Shown here piece by piece: positions 45,208-58,282 of a stretch of 64,000 bases of DNA. The stretch is from Choanephora cucurbitarum (taxonomy: Eukaryota; Mucoromycota; Mucoromycetes; Mucorales; Choanephoraceae), in NCBI GenBank assembly GCA_025331435.1, contig JAIWNI010000097.1:41094-105093 (forward strand), read 5' to 3'. The notes under the pieces were generated by a model. The model was not told where the DNA came from. It worked only from the letters and a program-made list of their open reading frames with translations, and did not search any database. A program made the position numbers and the translations under genes. Within the stretch, counting starts at the first letter, position 1; every line of letters begins with the position of its first letter.

Positions 45208-45550
45208 TTATGCATTTAGTTTGTTGCAACAATGTAGTTGCCAAAAAAAAAACTGATGAAAGCTAAAGTTCCAATAGAATGTATCGTTATCAAATTGACT
45301 GATAGGGTTATTAGTATATCCAACAGTGCTTACATTAAGCTCATTTTGTCTTTGAGCTTTAGGGCTACAAAGTACATAAAAATTCTTAGAGGGTATCGCA
45401 AGTATCTCATTGACTCTTATACTGCCAACCTTAGCTATTTGACTTTTAAGCGCGTTTTGCTTCTTTTTACTGACTTGTTTTATTTTCCACCTACTGTTAT
45501 CGCCTTTTTCATAATATGTGTACTCCAATTGTCTTTTGTTAATGTCGCAA
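45208..45550 (-). pseudogene. Relict coding fragment of unknown origin
   Basis: A minus-strand frame of about 110 codons reads with good composition (CDINKRQLEYTYYEKGDN, RWKIKQVSKKKQNALKS, KVGSIRVNEILAIPSKNFY, VSTVGYTNNPISQFDND). No ATG, no flanking exons and no family I can name. Most likely a fragment of a repetitive-element or lineage-specific gene. Low confidence. Confidence 0.3.
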
Positions 45551-46382
45551 TGTCTTTACCTTGAAAATGAAAAAAAAAGTTCTTAGTCTTATTATTACTG
45601 TGAAATGGTTCATCCCTAAAAGTTTGATGAAACAAGATCATTTGCTGTTGCAACCACTGTAGTTAATTTCTGGCATCAAGGAGAACCAAGCTTTTAATTA
45701 GATAAAGTTGGTTGCTCTCTAATTTTTTTTTTGTATGAATCAAGATTTATATGATGTCTAACTGTACTTTCAGTATCGCGATATTCCAGAGCAGAGATAA
45801 AGCATTTGTGTCATAATTTTCGCCAATCGTTTGAGACTTTCTTTTGTAGTGTAAGCTCATCTTGTTCCTTCAACATTTTTAGGAAAACATCTAGACGGAT
45901 CAACAGTTACTTAAGCTTTGATAATAAAGTAAGACACATACATAACCCAAGCACTATGCTGGCTGAAAGCAACCAAATGATGCATGTGTTATGTGCAACT
46001 CATAAAAACTACAGCTGTTATCAATGCATTTTAAATATCCGTTCCCTAATTTATGAAAAGTGTGTGTGTGCGTGTTTTGGGATCAGAAATGAATTAATTA
46101 AATAGGACCCTTTTGAAATGATTACTTAAAAGGATTGGATTAGTTTATGCAGCTATGCATCTTTCTTTTGACGCTCATATTAATCAAACCTATTGAGAAA
46201 ACTGCCTGCTTTAAAGTGAAAAGTCATTTCAACATGCAAGTAAACCAACATAGTTTCGAAACCTTTTGTTTTTTTTGTTGTTAGACAGAAATAGCTTGAA
46301 ATTTAAGGAAGTTTTGATTTTCATTTAATGCTAGTCTGTATTGAAAGACTTACAGATAATCTCGTGTATGCTTCTCTACCTG

Positions 46383-46385
<3 letters not shown>

Positions 46386-46413
<28 letters not shown>
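46386..46413. repeat. (CT)n microsatellite
   Basis: About 14 TC units upstream of the RasGEF gene, in the likely promoter. Confidence 0.9.
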
Positions 46414-46419
<6 letters not shown>

Positions 46420-46575
46420 TCTTTTTTGGATAGTATATCATCCATTAGTTGCTGACTTCTATTAAGAGCATTTGAATTATGCAAAAAAGGATATTTTAAC
46501 TTCTTTCTTTTTTTTTATCAACCTTTTCATTTGCTTAGTAAGTCTACCCCCCCCCTTCTCCTTTAATACTTGCGC

Positions 46576-49500
46576 ATGATAAGGATGGGTGATCAATCTA
46601 TCAATGGTGTTAAAAACAAGCTCCACGATCTTCAATCTATTATTTCTTCTTTGGATTTCTTGAAGCGTCAGTCAAACAGTCAGGTACCATTTCGAATGTA
46701 ACAGTTTTTTAAAAGCAAACTATAATTAGAGACACAAATAACAGTCTTTTATTAGGTTCTGGAATTATGGAGTCTGCTCAAGTCATCTATCGAGTACTTA
46801 CTTTTGCCCATTTACGCTGGCAGTGTTTTTGATTTTGGTAAAGTTTCCTTTCTGTCAATTTTGCCTTCATTATGTTTAAACAATCTTGTAGACATAATCA
46901 CATCGTACCAAAAGTGTATAGATAGACTACGAGATAAATTTGAAGAAGAATCGAAAAAGGAGATATATTCAATTTGCAATCATATCAAAAAGCTAAGAAA
47001 TAGTCTATCTAGCTTTAAGGTAATAAGTCCCTTTTTATTGATTTCAATCTTTGTACCTGACAATTCTGTATAGCTAAAGAACAAGCAAGAAATAGTGAAT
47101 GATATTAATGAATGTGTTGACATATTCATAACCTTTATGTTTCATATTCTAAAGGCTCACACTAACCAAGGTAAGTTTCTTATGTATGTGTGTATGTCTA
47201 CATAGACTTAGATTATCTTATTGTAGCCATATTAAGCAAAGACAATCCATTGTTGTACAAAACGTCAAATGCTATGTGTTCCCAGTAAGTGATGTGTTTT
47301 GGAAGAGGGGCATAAACTAAGCTAATGCTTCCTCATAAAGGAAACTCAATCATCAAAAGTCAGGTAAACCTTAAAGGATTAAATGCAACTACAGATAGCT
47401 AAATCCCACATTGATAACAAAAAAAGTCAGACAAAGAATCAACTGTTTCGCATTAACTGAGAATAAGCAACTTGCTGAAAAAACACCCAATTCTGAGTGT
47501 TTAATAATAAACAAGAAGCCTAGAGAGAAAACGTCTTGTTTTGCTCCTACTTTTGCCGATGAAAGCACCATCTTAGACAATAAGTTCTGGAAAAGGAGCA
47601 GGCTTAATCAACACAACAAGCGGTCTTCAAAAGTGCCCATAAAGGAACTTTTTAGGATAAGGAAGCAATGTGATGGTAACATAAATCAGGTAACATGACT
47701 AGTCTTTTTTTTTTTCATTATTCTGACTCCTTAAAAAAAATTATCTTGATCAAATTTATAGTCGGCCACACTTAAAACGAGAACACATGGACCCTTTTTT
47801 CGCTTTTTCCTCAACAATTGTTCACCTCTTGATATTTGCCCTTTCACCTATATGAACAGCCGTTGCTCACATCTGGTACCACCATTCACAAAGAACACAA
47901 ATATATTTTGGGGCGATGAAGGATTGGATGAAATTTTGACCTGCCAAGAGTTTCTTGCTTTCAATGATGAAGTGAAGAAGAAATGTAGCAACACTTTTGA
48001 TTCATCTTGTAAAAACAACAAACCGCATACAATTTACAACAGTCGAAAGAGGCATAGCAATGGATCAATCATACACCAAAAAGAGCAGCTGTATTCAACT
48101 TTGCCTCCTCTGCCAACAATGGAAAGCTTTTTGACGATGATGAATATGCCAAGTCCACCGGAATTACCTGAGCTTACTACTCGTTCCACTTCATCCTCTG
48201 CATCATCTTCTCACTCAACCATTAATTCTCTTTTGCTAGACGATGTATCTGTACGTCTTGCAAAAGTGAATCTAGACAGTCATTCACCTCTAGAGAAGAA
48301 CGAAGACCATACACCATTCAACAAGACTTCTAAAACTGTTTCTTCGAAAGCACCACTATTACCAACACCTCCACCAGTTCCTCCTAAAGATTTTTGTCTG
48401 TTAGAGGTGTCATCAAGCACAAACAAATTTATGAAATATATCAATACCCACACAGACTATCGAAACGAAAAATCGAAACTTGTGTTGAACGAAGCTACCT
48501 CCAAAAAGAGACGAACAACAGATATGCCGAAAACTGGAAAGAAACTGCTAAGAGCTAAAAGTGTCCAAAAGAGACCTCCTATACCCCCTCGGCGAAGCAG
48601 CATGCCTTCAGACGTAACTACAGAACAGACTGATCTATCGAAATTACCGTTTGATGCAACAACTCAGTATCGAAAACCTATCCCTAAGCCATTTGATATG
48701 AGCAGAAGGTATGTTGTTCTTTCAATTGACTTTGACTTTTCTCTATTTATTTGTTTACTTATGCATCGTATTTAGGGAGGAGCTTTCGACTCTATCCAGA
48801 AAAGAAAATAATGAGGTATACAAAAAATCAAAACAAGTAACCTCCTCTTGTACATAAGTTTGCTAATAATATGTGTGTGTGTGTGTGTATTAGGCAGCTA
48901 AGCAGACTACTATGCTGGATAAATCAAAAGGTATAGGCGCACAAAATATCTTCCCGAATTTCCAAATTAATTAGTTCTGTCATTAGAAGAGTCCAAAAAA
49001 TCCAGAAAGTCAGATAATAAATTACTTAAGCTGACAGAGAATGATCAGGTCGTACTGTTATACGAAATGATTGAAGGAAAGCTTCAAGTGGTAGCAGGCA
49101 CTGCTCAAAAGCTTTTCGAAAAACTTGCTGATGAAGCGGTACAGGATATTGAATTTGTGGACACATATCTGTTGAATCACTGTAACTTTATGGCATCTAT
49201 CGAATTATTAGACCAACTTATCGATCGCTTTTATCTGACACCTATTCCAGGAGAATACGAGTATTTCAAGAAATGGCAATCATCAATTCAAACCAAGCAA
49301 GTATTTACTATACACCATGAATGTTAATTTTGACCATTTCCTTTTACAAACAGAGTGTTGACTGTCATTTATCGTTGGATCATAGTTAGCTTTAGAGATT
49401 TCAAGAACGACAAAAAGCTACAGCAACGACTTGATCTATTTCGTTTCAGCGATTCGGTTAGATTGTTTCAATATCAATCAGACAAAATCAATTTTGCTTT

Positions 49501-50619
49501 AGAAGCGAAAACAGGCAAAACTTCCAAGGCAGCATCACTACCATTTCCAATAGACAGTTCTTTTTGGGATGAAAATTATCAGCCTTCTATACCTCAATAT
49601 ATTACATCTCGTCGTCTATCAGATGGTCTATTCAGCTTTGAGTCATTTGATGCACTGTCTCTTACGCTTACTAGCCCTTCTCTCATTGACAACAAATATC
49701 ATGCTCGCTTCAATCTGAATTCGTCTCATGAATCACTCATGTCTTTTGATACCAAAGATATCGCACGCTATCTCACTCTGGCAGACTACCAACTGTTCAA
49801 AAGCATTCATGAACATGGCATATATAATCAAAAAACATCAAGCAACTCCATAAAGACAGATCATGTTCAGCTAATGACTAAGCGGGCAAACATGGTAAGT
49901 TGGGTCTAACAGAATGTAAAAGCCCATCTTCATTTATAGCTAAGCTCCGAATTAGTTAGGGCACTGGGTCGCTCATGAACTTTGCAATTTGACTTGTCTA
50001 AAGCCTAAAAGAAGTTTTGTCAAGAAGTTGATCGACATCGCCAAGGTAACAATGTACTGCTGTTATTTATATGAAATAGAGTGATTCATATTATGATTAG
50101 ATGTGCTATGAATTAAACAATTTCCATACCTGTATGGTCATTACAATGGGGCTTGAGAGTACACCCAAATTAAAAGAAGTCTGGGAGTCTCTTTCTAACA
50201 AAGACAGCAGTACCTTTTCTCTATTACAAAAACTACTTGATGTCAACATGAACATGCGATGTTACAGGCAAAAGATAAAGCAAGTAAAATCTCCTGCCAT
50301 TCCATTTTTACCTGTTGTGCTCAAAGACTATACCTTCTTGAATGAAAACCCAACATTTTTGAGCTCGTATCCAGACCTGATCAATTTCTCGAAATTCATT
50401 TTTATCAAACAATTCACAGACAAAACATTTGGTCTCTTAGAAGAGCCTTATTGGTTTTCAGGCGACCTGAGCCATTTCCCTTTCCTTCAACAAAGTCAGG
50501 ATAAAGCTGCAAAAGGACCATTAGATGATGCTGCCAATTGGATAGAGAGTCGACTGGATCAAGTACAGAATTGCTATCTACATTGTGATTTGTTATGTAA
50601 TAATAATAGGACAAAATAA
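46576..50619 (+). CDS. Ras guanine-nucleotide exchange factor (CDC25-type RasGEF), 14 exons
   Basis: Exons: 46576-46683, 46756-46837, 46892-47019, 47074-47170, 47227-47284, 47341-47363, 47427-47689, 47762-48708, 48776-48815, 48894-48930, 48987-49296, 49354-49894, 49956-50045, 50101-50619; total 1080 residues in frame. The N-terminal 250 residues are helical (QSIISSLDFLKRQ, CNHIKKLRNSLSSFK). The middle is disordered with SH3-ligand-like motifs PPPVPPK and PPIPPRR. RasGEF_N: YLLNHCNFMASIELLDQL, VLTVIYRWIIVSFRDF. Catalytic CDC25 domain: IARYLTLADYQLFKSI, LGHWVAHELCNLT, CYELNNFHTCMVITMGL. Intron 11 (49297-49353) uses a GC donor (AA|GCAAGT). No SH3 domain seen, unlike yeast Cdc25. Probably activates RAS1. 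Confidence 0.9.
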
Positions 50620-50748
50620 AATAAACAATCTTTAAAACAAAGATTGACATGATCCTGCGTTCTCGGTCAGTCTGAAGGCGGAATCTGATTTACCTCTGTA
50701 TGTCATTCTCTTCTCTCTTTTTTTTTTCAAAGAGCTCTCTTTATTATC

Positions 50749-52296
50749 ATGACAGTGCTTTCAAGAGCCTTTTCTACAGTAGTCACCAATCAACCCTTCA
50801 AACTTGCTATTGTAGGCAGTGGCCCTGCTGGCTTCTACACAGCTCATCGCTTGCTTAAGGAATGTCCTAATGCACAAGTTGACATGTTTGACAGCTTACC
50901 TGTCCCTCATGGTCTTGTTCGTTTTGGTGTTGCACCCGATCACCCTGAAGTCAAGGTAAGCATGGTTTCTGTTTTCTGCTCTTTGTTTATAGCTAACTTT
51001 TTTTGAGTTAGAATGTCATGACAACCTTTGACAAGGTAGCTGAAGACGATCGCTTCCGCTTTTTGGGCAATGTGCCGATTGGAACCCAATCGAAACAGAG
51101 CTTGAGCATTCGAGAACTACAAGCCCATTTCGATGCCATTTTGCTGTCCTATGGTGCTAGTGAAGATAGAAAGATGGGTATCCCTGGTGAATCGAGTTAC
51201 GGAGTTGAGTCAGCCCGAAGCTTTGTTGGCTGGTACAATGGTCATCCTGATTTCAAGCAACTTCAATTACCTTTAGATGAGACTGATACGGCTGTAGTAA
51301 TTGGTCAGGGCAATGTAGCTTTGGATATCGCTCGTGTCTTATTGACACCTGTTGATGAATTGCGCAAGACAGATATGACTGAATATGCTTTAGAGGCTCT
51401 TTCTAAAAGTCGAATTAGACATGTTCATGTAGTAGGACGTCGTGGTCCAGTCCAGGTAGAGAGAAAAAAGAAGGAGCTGAATAAGACAGGATAGATAGAC
51501 TGATGATGAACATGATTAGGTGTCTTTTACTTCAAAAGAGTTGAGAGAGCAAATGGCTATCCCTGACGTTCAATTCAATGCGGATATGGATTTGATTCGA
51601 CAGGAAATTGAAGCTTCTCAGCCTTTGATCAGCAAGAATCGACCTTTAAAACGATTGATGGCCTTGTTAGAAAAGGGATCACCTACGAAACAAGGTTCTA
51701 AATCATGGACAGCACAATTTCTACGTAGTCCCAAAGAGATCCTTTCTCAAGATAACCGAGTTCGTGGTATCCGTTATGAGATCAATCGTCTAGAAGGTCC
51801 CCTGGAACACCGTAAGGCTGTTGGTACAGGAGAACACGAAACACAATCATGCGGTCTTGTACTTACAAGTATTGGCTATAAAAGTGTGCCTATTGAGGGC
51901 ATTCCATTTGATAACCGACAAGGTCGTGTGCCTAACAGTTTTGGTAAGGTGATAGATGAACATGGATCTGAGTTGGCTGGTATGTACACTGCAGGTTGGT
52001 TAAAGCGAGGACCTACAGGTGTGATTGTGTCTACTATGGCAGATGCTTATGAGACAGCCGATACTATTCTGGATGATCTCAAGCATCAAAAACCTATGTT
52101 GACAGGTAGTTCTAAACAGGGCGCAGATGGCTTGACATCTCTCCTCCAAGAACGCCACATAGTGCCTGTAAGTTATCAAGACTGGAAGAAGATTGAAGCT
52201 GCTGAATTTGCCTTGGGCAAGCAATTGGGAAAGCCTCGTGAAAAGTTTTCAACTGTTCAAGATATGCTGGCTGTTCTTGAACAGAAAGAGAACTGA
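50749..52296 (+). CDS. ARH1: NADPH:adrenodoxin (ferredoxin) reductase, mitochondrial
   Basis: Exons 50749-50955, 51012-51455 and 51520-52296, 475 residues. N-terminal presequence-like stretch MTVLSRAFSTVVTNQ, FAD-binding KLAIVGSGPAGFYTAHRLL, VPHGLVRFGVAPDHPEVK, second nucleotide site TAVVIGQGNVALDIARVLL, VHVVGRRGP, and the C-terminal FAD-contact GWLKRGPTGVIVSTMADA. These are hallmark motifs of the adrenodoxin reductase family. The enzyme passes electrons from NADPH to mitochondrial ferredoxin for Fe-S cluster and heme A synthesis. It follows the RasGEF gene by only 129 bp on the same strand. Confidence 0.95.
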
Positions 52297-52544
52297 ATAG
52301 ATTAAACAATACCTTTTCCTTTATTATGTAAGTCTTTTTGGTTTGTTTCTTTTTGGTTTTAATGGTACATAAATATGTTTGCTTTTTTGGGATAAGTTAC
52401 AAGTAAAAAAAAAAAGTGAGATGTTTTTTTTTCTTTATATAAAAACTATGGTAAATGCATATAAATGTAAATGTGTGTGTAAGTGTGTGTGTATGTAGGT
52501 GTATATGTATATTTTAAAAGAAAAAAAAAAAGAAAGAAACGAAA

Positions 52545-55500
52545 TTAATCTGCATCCACAAACATACGAGGAGCAATATTCATAGCCATTAGTTCTTGGA
52601 ACAAAAGTTTACAGGCATATGGAATATGAATCTGTGAGATTCGAGTTTTGTTTTTACAGGCACGACATTCAAAGTTGTTCTTCTTCAGGTTAGCGATAGC
52701 CATTAAACCACAAATGTCACAAACGTGGATACGATAAGCATCTGAAGCATCAAATAGACGCTCCTTCAAGAATTGGGCAACACCGTGACTGATCATACTA
52801 TAATGGAGGTGAGTACATACAGAAAACAGAAAGTCAATTTACTTTACCAATCTCTTTCCATTTCACCAAAACGAAGACCACCATCTCTTGAACGACCTTC
52901 TACAGGCTGTCTAGTCAAGATTTGAACAGGACCTCTGGCTCTACTGTGAATCTTATCGTCCACCATGTGCTTCAAACGTTGATAATAAGTAGGACCCAAG
53001 AAGACTTGAGCATTCAACTTTCGACCTGTAAAACCGTTGTACATCACTTCAAAACCACGCGACTGATAGCCTTGAGATTCGAGAGCTTGTGAAATAGCTT
53101 CCACAGTTACATCTGTGAAGGGAGTAGCATCACCTTCGTTACCTGTCAAGGTCGATACCTTACCAAGCAAACACTCAATCAAGTGACCAATGGTCATACG
53201 AGAAGGAATGGCGTGAGGATTGATAATCAAATCAGGTGTGATACCTTCAGCAGAGAAAGGAACATCTTCTTGACGATAAGTAATACCAATGGTACCCTTT
53301 TGACCGTGACGAGAGGCAAACTTATCACCCATCTGAGGTACACGTGTGGAACGAACACGGACCTTGACAAACTTAAGACCGTCTTGATTGGTAGTCAACA
53401 TGACTTGATCCACAATACCTGTCTCGGTTGATCGAAGAGGAGTAGAGGCATCACGCTTAGAGTGGGTCGTCGTTCTCTGACCAAGTTCTTCAGAATCAGC
53501 AGGAATAGGAGCTGTCTTACCGATAATAATATCATCACCAGAGACACGCGTACCAGGAGCAATCAAACCATCCTCTTCAAGCTTTTCATAAGTACCATGC
53601 TTCAAACGCAATGTGGTGTCACGCGTGGGTTTTTCGAATTCTTCCATAAACATCATACCAGCCTTCTTTTCAGCATCCATGTAAGTACGGAAGAAAAGCG
53701 AACGGAAAAGACCACGATCGATACTACTCTGGTTCATGATGACTGAATCTTCTTGGTTGTAACCAGAGTAACATAGAATGGCTACAATGGCATTTTGACC
53801 AGCAGGCAATTCTCTGAAACGCAAGAATTCCATTGATCGCGTGGTTGTCAAAGGCTTTTGAGGGTAGTAGAGGATATTGGCCAACGTATCCATACGTGTT
53901 TGGAAATTAGTGAGGTAGACACCCATAGCTTGCTTACCCATAGCAGATTGATAAGTGTTACGAGGCGATTGATTGTGATCAGGGAAAGGAATGATACTGG
54001 CACAAATACCAAGAATCATACTAGGGTGAACTTCACAGTGAGTCCAGGTATGTGAGTAGCTACCTGTCTGCGACTTGACACGACTGGCTAAGTCACGGTT
54101 TTCTTGAAGAGGAGCACCATACTGAGCAGCAATATAGGATTCAGAGAGATCTTCGGGTGTCATACAGATCATGGCTGTTTCTTCTTCATCTGCGTCTACA
54201 TATTCCACCACACCATCAGCAATCAAGTTTTGCCAGGCATAATCATCTTCTGTATCTTGAAGACGAATGATATGCTCACGGTTCAACTTGAGTTGTTGGT
54301 TCTCTACCAAGAACAGAGGTCGACAACAACGACCGGCATCGGTATACATTCTCAACTCCTTTTCACGAATATCGCGCACAATACTGACTTCAGGAGAAAT
54401 ATCAACCGAACGTCTCATCTGCTTTAGAGAATGAATCAATTCTCCGGGATCACGATGGATACCGATCCAGACACCGTTCACAAAGACCTTGGTGGCATCT
54501 GCAATACTGGTTGCACTTAGCTCTTCCAGGTTCTCCATAGCCCATTCTTCCAAGAACATGATCAAGGGTGTGGCAGAGGAACCGACCGAGATATAGGACA
54601 TCAAGGCCAAATTCTTGACCAAACCACAGGCCTGACCTTCAGGTGTTTCGGCAGGACAGACAAGACCCCAATGGGTATTGTGCAACTGACGTGGTTTGGC
54701 AATCTTACCATCACGACCAATGGGCGTGTTACAACGACGCAAGTGAGATAAGGTGGATGCAAAGGTATATCTGTTCAATACTTGAGAGACACCAGCACGA
54801 GCTTGCATAGCCTTCTTTTGGTCACCCCAATTACCAGTAGCCAATGAGTACTTGAGACCATTGGTGATGGTGTTGGACTTGACCGCCAGTGTCAAGTTGA
54901 ACTCTCTACTTGATTCAATACACTTTTGAAGATACTTGGCCACATCCTTGGTCAGCTTCTTAAACAAGAGTCTAAAGAGGCCAGCCATCAGGGGACCAGC
55001 TAAATCCATACGCTTCTTACCATAGTGATCACGGTCATCCAATTCACGACGTTCAAGAGCGGCCAACAAGAGACGATGAATCATGTAACCGAAGAAATAA
55101 GATTTACGTGTCTCTGTCTTGTAAGCTGTGCCTACGTGAGGCAAGAGTTCCTTTTGAAGGATTTCGGAAGCATATTTGATACGCTTTTCTCGTGTGGCAC
55201 CTACTGTGGTACCTCTCTTACCGATGAAATCTAGGGCAACATCATGATCTTGAATCACAAAGGCTTCTTCAATAGAAGGCTTGAGAAGTTCAAGCATTTC
55301 ATAATCGTTACGGTCATAACAGATGTGTTCCAAAACGTCACGATCAGCCACTTGACCCAAGGCACGGAAGACAATGACAATGGGAACTTCGGAACGGATA
55401 TAAGGTAAGGCGGCACGAATACATTGACCAGACATACCACGTTCAGCAGAAGGTCTCATCATTTTGATGAAAAGAGGAGAAGCATTCTTTGAGCCCTTTT

Positions 55501-56464
55501 CAGGTTGTGATCTGATTTCTGCTGTGTATTGAATGTTGGATGGAGGTGCCTTAGAGAAGACATAGACAGTGTTGGTAGCCATACGTTCTTGAGCAATCAA
55601 TACTTTTTCGGAACCGTTGATGACAAAATAACCACCCATGTCAAATGAACATTCGTTCAACTCATTCATTTCTCTTTCAGGCGTGTCGTGAAGGATACAG
55701 TAAGACGATCGAAGCATGATGGGAACCTTACCAATAAATACTTTGGTAGAAGGAGGATCTTCAGAACCATTTTCATCTTGGAACAGGTCATTAGGGTTTC
55801 TGTTGGGGTTATTGGGATCATAAGGGACTGCGACTTGTGTTCGTTTGCTCATATCCACATAAAGAGGAGACGCGTATCTAAACGAAACATGAGCAATTCT
55901 TCAGACATAGTATGCTCTTACTTACGTTAAATTACGAATACGAGCTTCTTGAGGAAACATGGGTTGTGTACTACCATCTGCTTCAGTCATTGTAGGCTTT
56001 GACAGATAGATTTGGTTGAAATTGATAATGTATCTTTTCTGTTTTACAGTCAATATCGAGTAAAAGTAAAAAGTATGTATATATGCTACTTACTGTCACA
56101 TCACCATCACCACCCACATGTTGAAGTACCAAATTAGAGTTTTCATCCACTAATTCTTGCATCGTGTTCTGTACAAACTCATCAAACGAATCCAACTGCT
56201 GTCTCACTAGACCCTTTTCTTCGAAAAAGGCAGAGATGACTGTCCAACAATCTTCTTGACTATACAACATATGAGTATTCAATGTTGTTGCTTATTGTCC
56301 TCATATTTACGTGATAGGTTCGTCTTCATAAGTCTCTTCACCGTCAGGCAAAAAATATTCTAACAATGAAAATCTCGAGTTAATCCAGTTGTCATTAGTA
56401 ATGATAGAAACTCATGCATACCATTTTCTGCCATGCGATAACTATCGTCCATAATATCTGTCAT
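52545..56464 (-). CDS. RPB2: DNA-directed RNA polymerase II second-largest subunit
   Basis: Exons 56464-56422, 56359-56311, 56259-56094, 56038-55926, 55877-52848 and 52797-52545, 1217 residues, matching Rpb2 length. N-terminal [19 protein letters not shown] and [17 protein letters not shown], fork region [39 protein letters not shown], the hybrid-binding [35 protein letters not shown], and the C-terminal clamp zinc site [14 protein letters not shown]...CRACKNKT. Part of the catalytic core of Pol II. The four introns near the 5' end are 47-72 nt; the last splits ERD|CMISHG. Confidence 0.97.
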
Positions 56465-56800
56465 TGTTATAGGTTTATGTATGTGTGTATGTGTGTATGT
56501 GTATGTGTGTATTTAACACTTCTTTCTGGCAGTTAATGTTGTTATATACAAGAAAAGAACGGATCCTCTTTTTTGTGGGCTTTCTCTCTCTCTCTTTCTT
56601 TTTGAAATGCGTAAAAGTCTATAAAGAAAAGCTGTCGTTTAAGTCAGTCTTTTTTTGTTTCTGTTGTTGTTGCTTTCTAGTAAAAAAAAAAAGGCACATA
56701 CGCAGTTACGATGCTTAAAGAAAGAAAGTTAGAAAAAAAAAGGTTAAAAAAAAAATTAGTACGATCAAACATTTTTTTTTATTTACAAAAATTCCCATTT
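56465..56800. other. RPB2 promoter region
   Basis: GT/CA-type microsatellite (TGTGTATGTGTG, 56478-56512) just upstream of the start and long A/T runs. No gene seen. Confidence 0.5.
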
Positions 56801-57345
56801 GGGCACACAATCTATTTAGTCAAAATTGCCCGGGACAAATCGTATTCCTTTTGGCCATTCAAGCCTATTACAATGTGCTCGCTCTTGGTGGGGAATCCTA
56901 ATGATTGGTTTTATTTGGTCGTTTCGGAATCTCTTCCTACATCGTCTCTTGAATATACACATAGAGCAGTATGGAATTACTTTTACAAACATGGTGCAGG
57001 AAATATCTTTGAGCGAAGCAACTGCGCTGAAAAAAAAAAAAGATATTTCATTTAAGAAGCTTGAGCAAGCTTGGCCAGAAACCATACAAGCATTGAAACC
57101 GCATTCAATCTCAAGCGCGCAGTTATTGGTACAATTGGTACCCTCTCTTGTCTGAGTCATCTTGAGAGATGAGCTTCTTTTAACATGATATGCTTTTGCA
57201 AAGCAGAATGGCTGATCGATTTCTCTTCAATAAAATCTGAGTGCAATTGCTCTAAAATCAAAATGCCACCACCTTCTTTCTTGTCGATAATGTCTCTTGA
57301 GATGCTCCTTCATTCTGAAATGCTAAGCATTTCTACGTTTCTCGT
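56801..57345 (-). pseudogene. Degraded Tc1/mariner-type transposase relic
   Basis: Minus-strand fragments resemble an eroded mucoralean Tc1/mariner transposase: a helix-turn-helix-like piece (FIEEKSISHSALQKHIMLKE, about 57225-57170), then NCALEIECGFNACMVSGQA (about 57125-57065), which lines up with the usual NCxFIDEAGFNxxMxxGRA block holding the first catalytic Asp. Here that Asp-Glu context is lost. Frames between pieces do not join, and the part from 57050 to 56801 is uninterpretable. No terminal repeats found. The plus-strand open frames over the same bases are taken as shadows. Confidence 0.4.
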
Positions 57346-58282
57346 AAGCTACAGCGTCTTGAATTGTGCGGACACTTCGGTTATATGGTAACTGCTGAGA
57401 AAAATCAAGTGCAATAAGCTTACCATTGAGGAGCGCAGAGGAGATCAAACAATAAACTCTTTTTTATATGTTCGATACTGATTTACAGGTAGCATTTACA
57501 ATAATGAACTGATACAACCCTCTGTATGTTTTCTGTAAGTCAGATACTGTTGGGTTTTCGTCAATAGGGAGTTTCAATGAAACAATCAAATGCTGCGAAA
57601 AAAATTGGGACCGAATTAAAGGTTTATTTTTGTATATGTCTATGGACAGTCAGTCCTCAAAATCTGCAACAAACGTATACACTGTCCTTGATATGAGTGC
57701 AAGAGCTAGCTAACACTTGACTTCTTTGTACTGATTCTTCCTTATAGTTGAAATGGTTTTTGCAAACACTAGATGAAAGGGAAATGCTAGAATAAAGACC
57801 TGACAAGGACTTTTCTCATCGTAGATGATGTTATAGATTTACAGTGTTCTATCCGAATTGAAATCAAGTCAAGCATAGTTTTGATGATCGCGCATACAAT
57901 TCACCTTTGCTTTTTTTTTTCAATTGAATAGATAGCTTTATAAAAAGTGAGTATCTCAGCTAACAAGCCCAAGTACAACTTTTAATAGAGGCGTAAAGTT
58001 AAAATTTATTTAAGCCTATTCTGAGTACATCTCTCGCATGCAGAGATTGATCTTTTGCAGGGATTTTATCTTTGTACCCATCTTTCTCTTACTAAAGTGA
58101 ACTGAAGCAAGTAGACATTGGGTTCGAAATTTCAACCAATTTTTTTTTCCAATTGAGGGTGGTCAACTACAAACTCCAATGCTCTACAGATAGTCTCTCT
58201 TTCACCAAATGATGTGACTCTCTTATTTCTCCTATCGATTGACATTGTAGCCTACTTGAACAGACAACAACTTTGAAGCATA
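57346..58282. other. Intergenic
   Basis: No gene recognised. A short symmetric stretch ATTGG...CCAAT around GTTCGAAATTTCAA lies at 58117-58141, upstream of TTI2 (two inverted CCAAT boxes 14 bp apart). Confidence 0.45.

Larger units (their letters stand above)
44393..46575. other. Gene-poor region with a coding relic
   Basis: GATA-factor promoter (with a run of C at about 44559-44568), then AT-rich sequence, a relict coding stretch at 45208-45550, and a CT microsatellite. No intact gene supported. Confidence 0.45.

Noticed and set aside
56711..57155. Plus-strand open frames as a real gene
   Set aside because: They overlap in two frames, run through an A13 tract and show no motif; the minus strand gives better transposase-like pieces.
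58117..58141. tRNA-like GGTTCGAA box
   Set aside because: No A box or cloverleaf around it; it is a short palindromic stretch with inverted CCAAT sequences.
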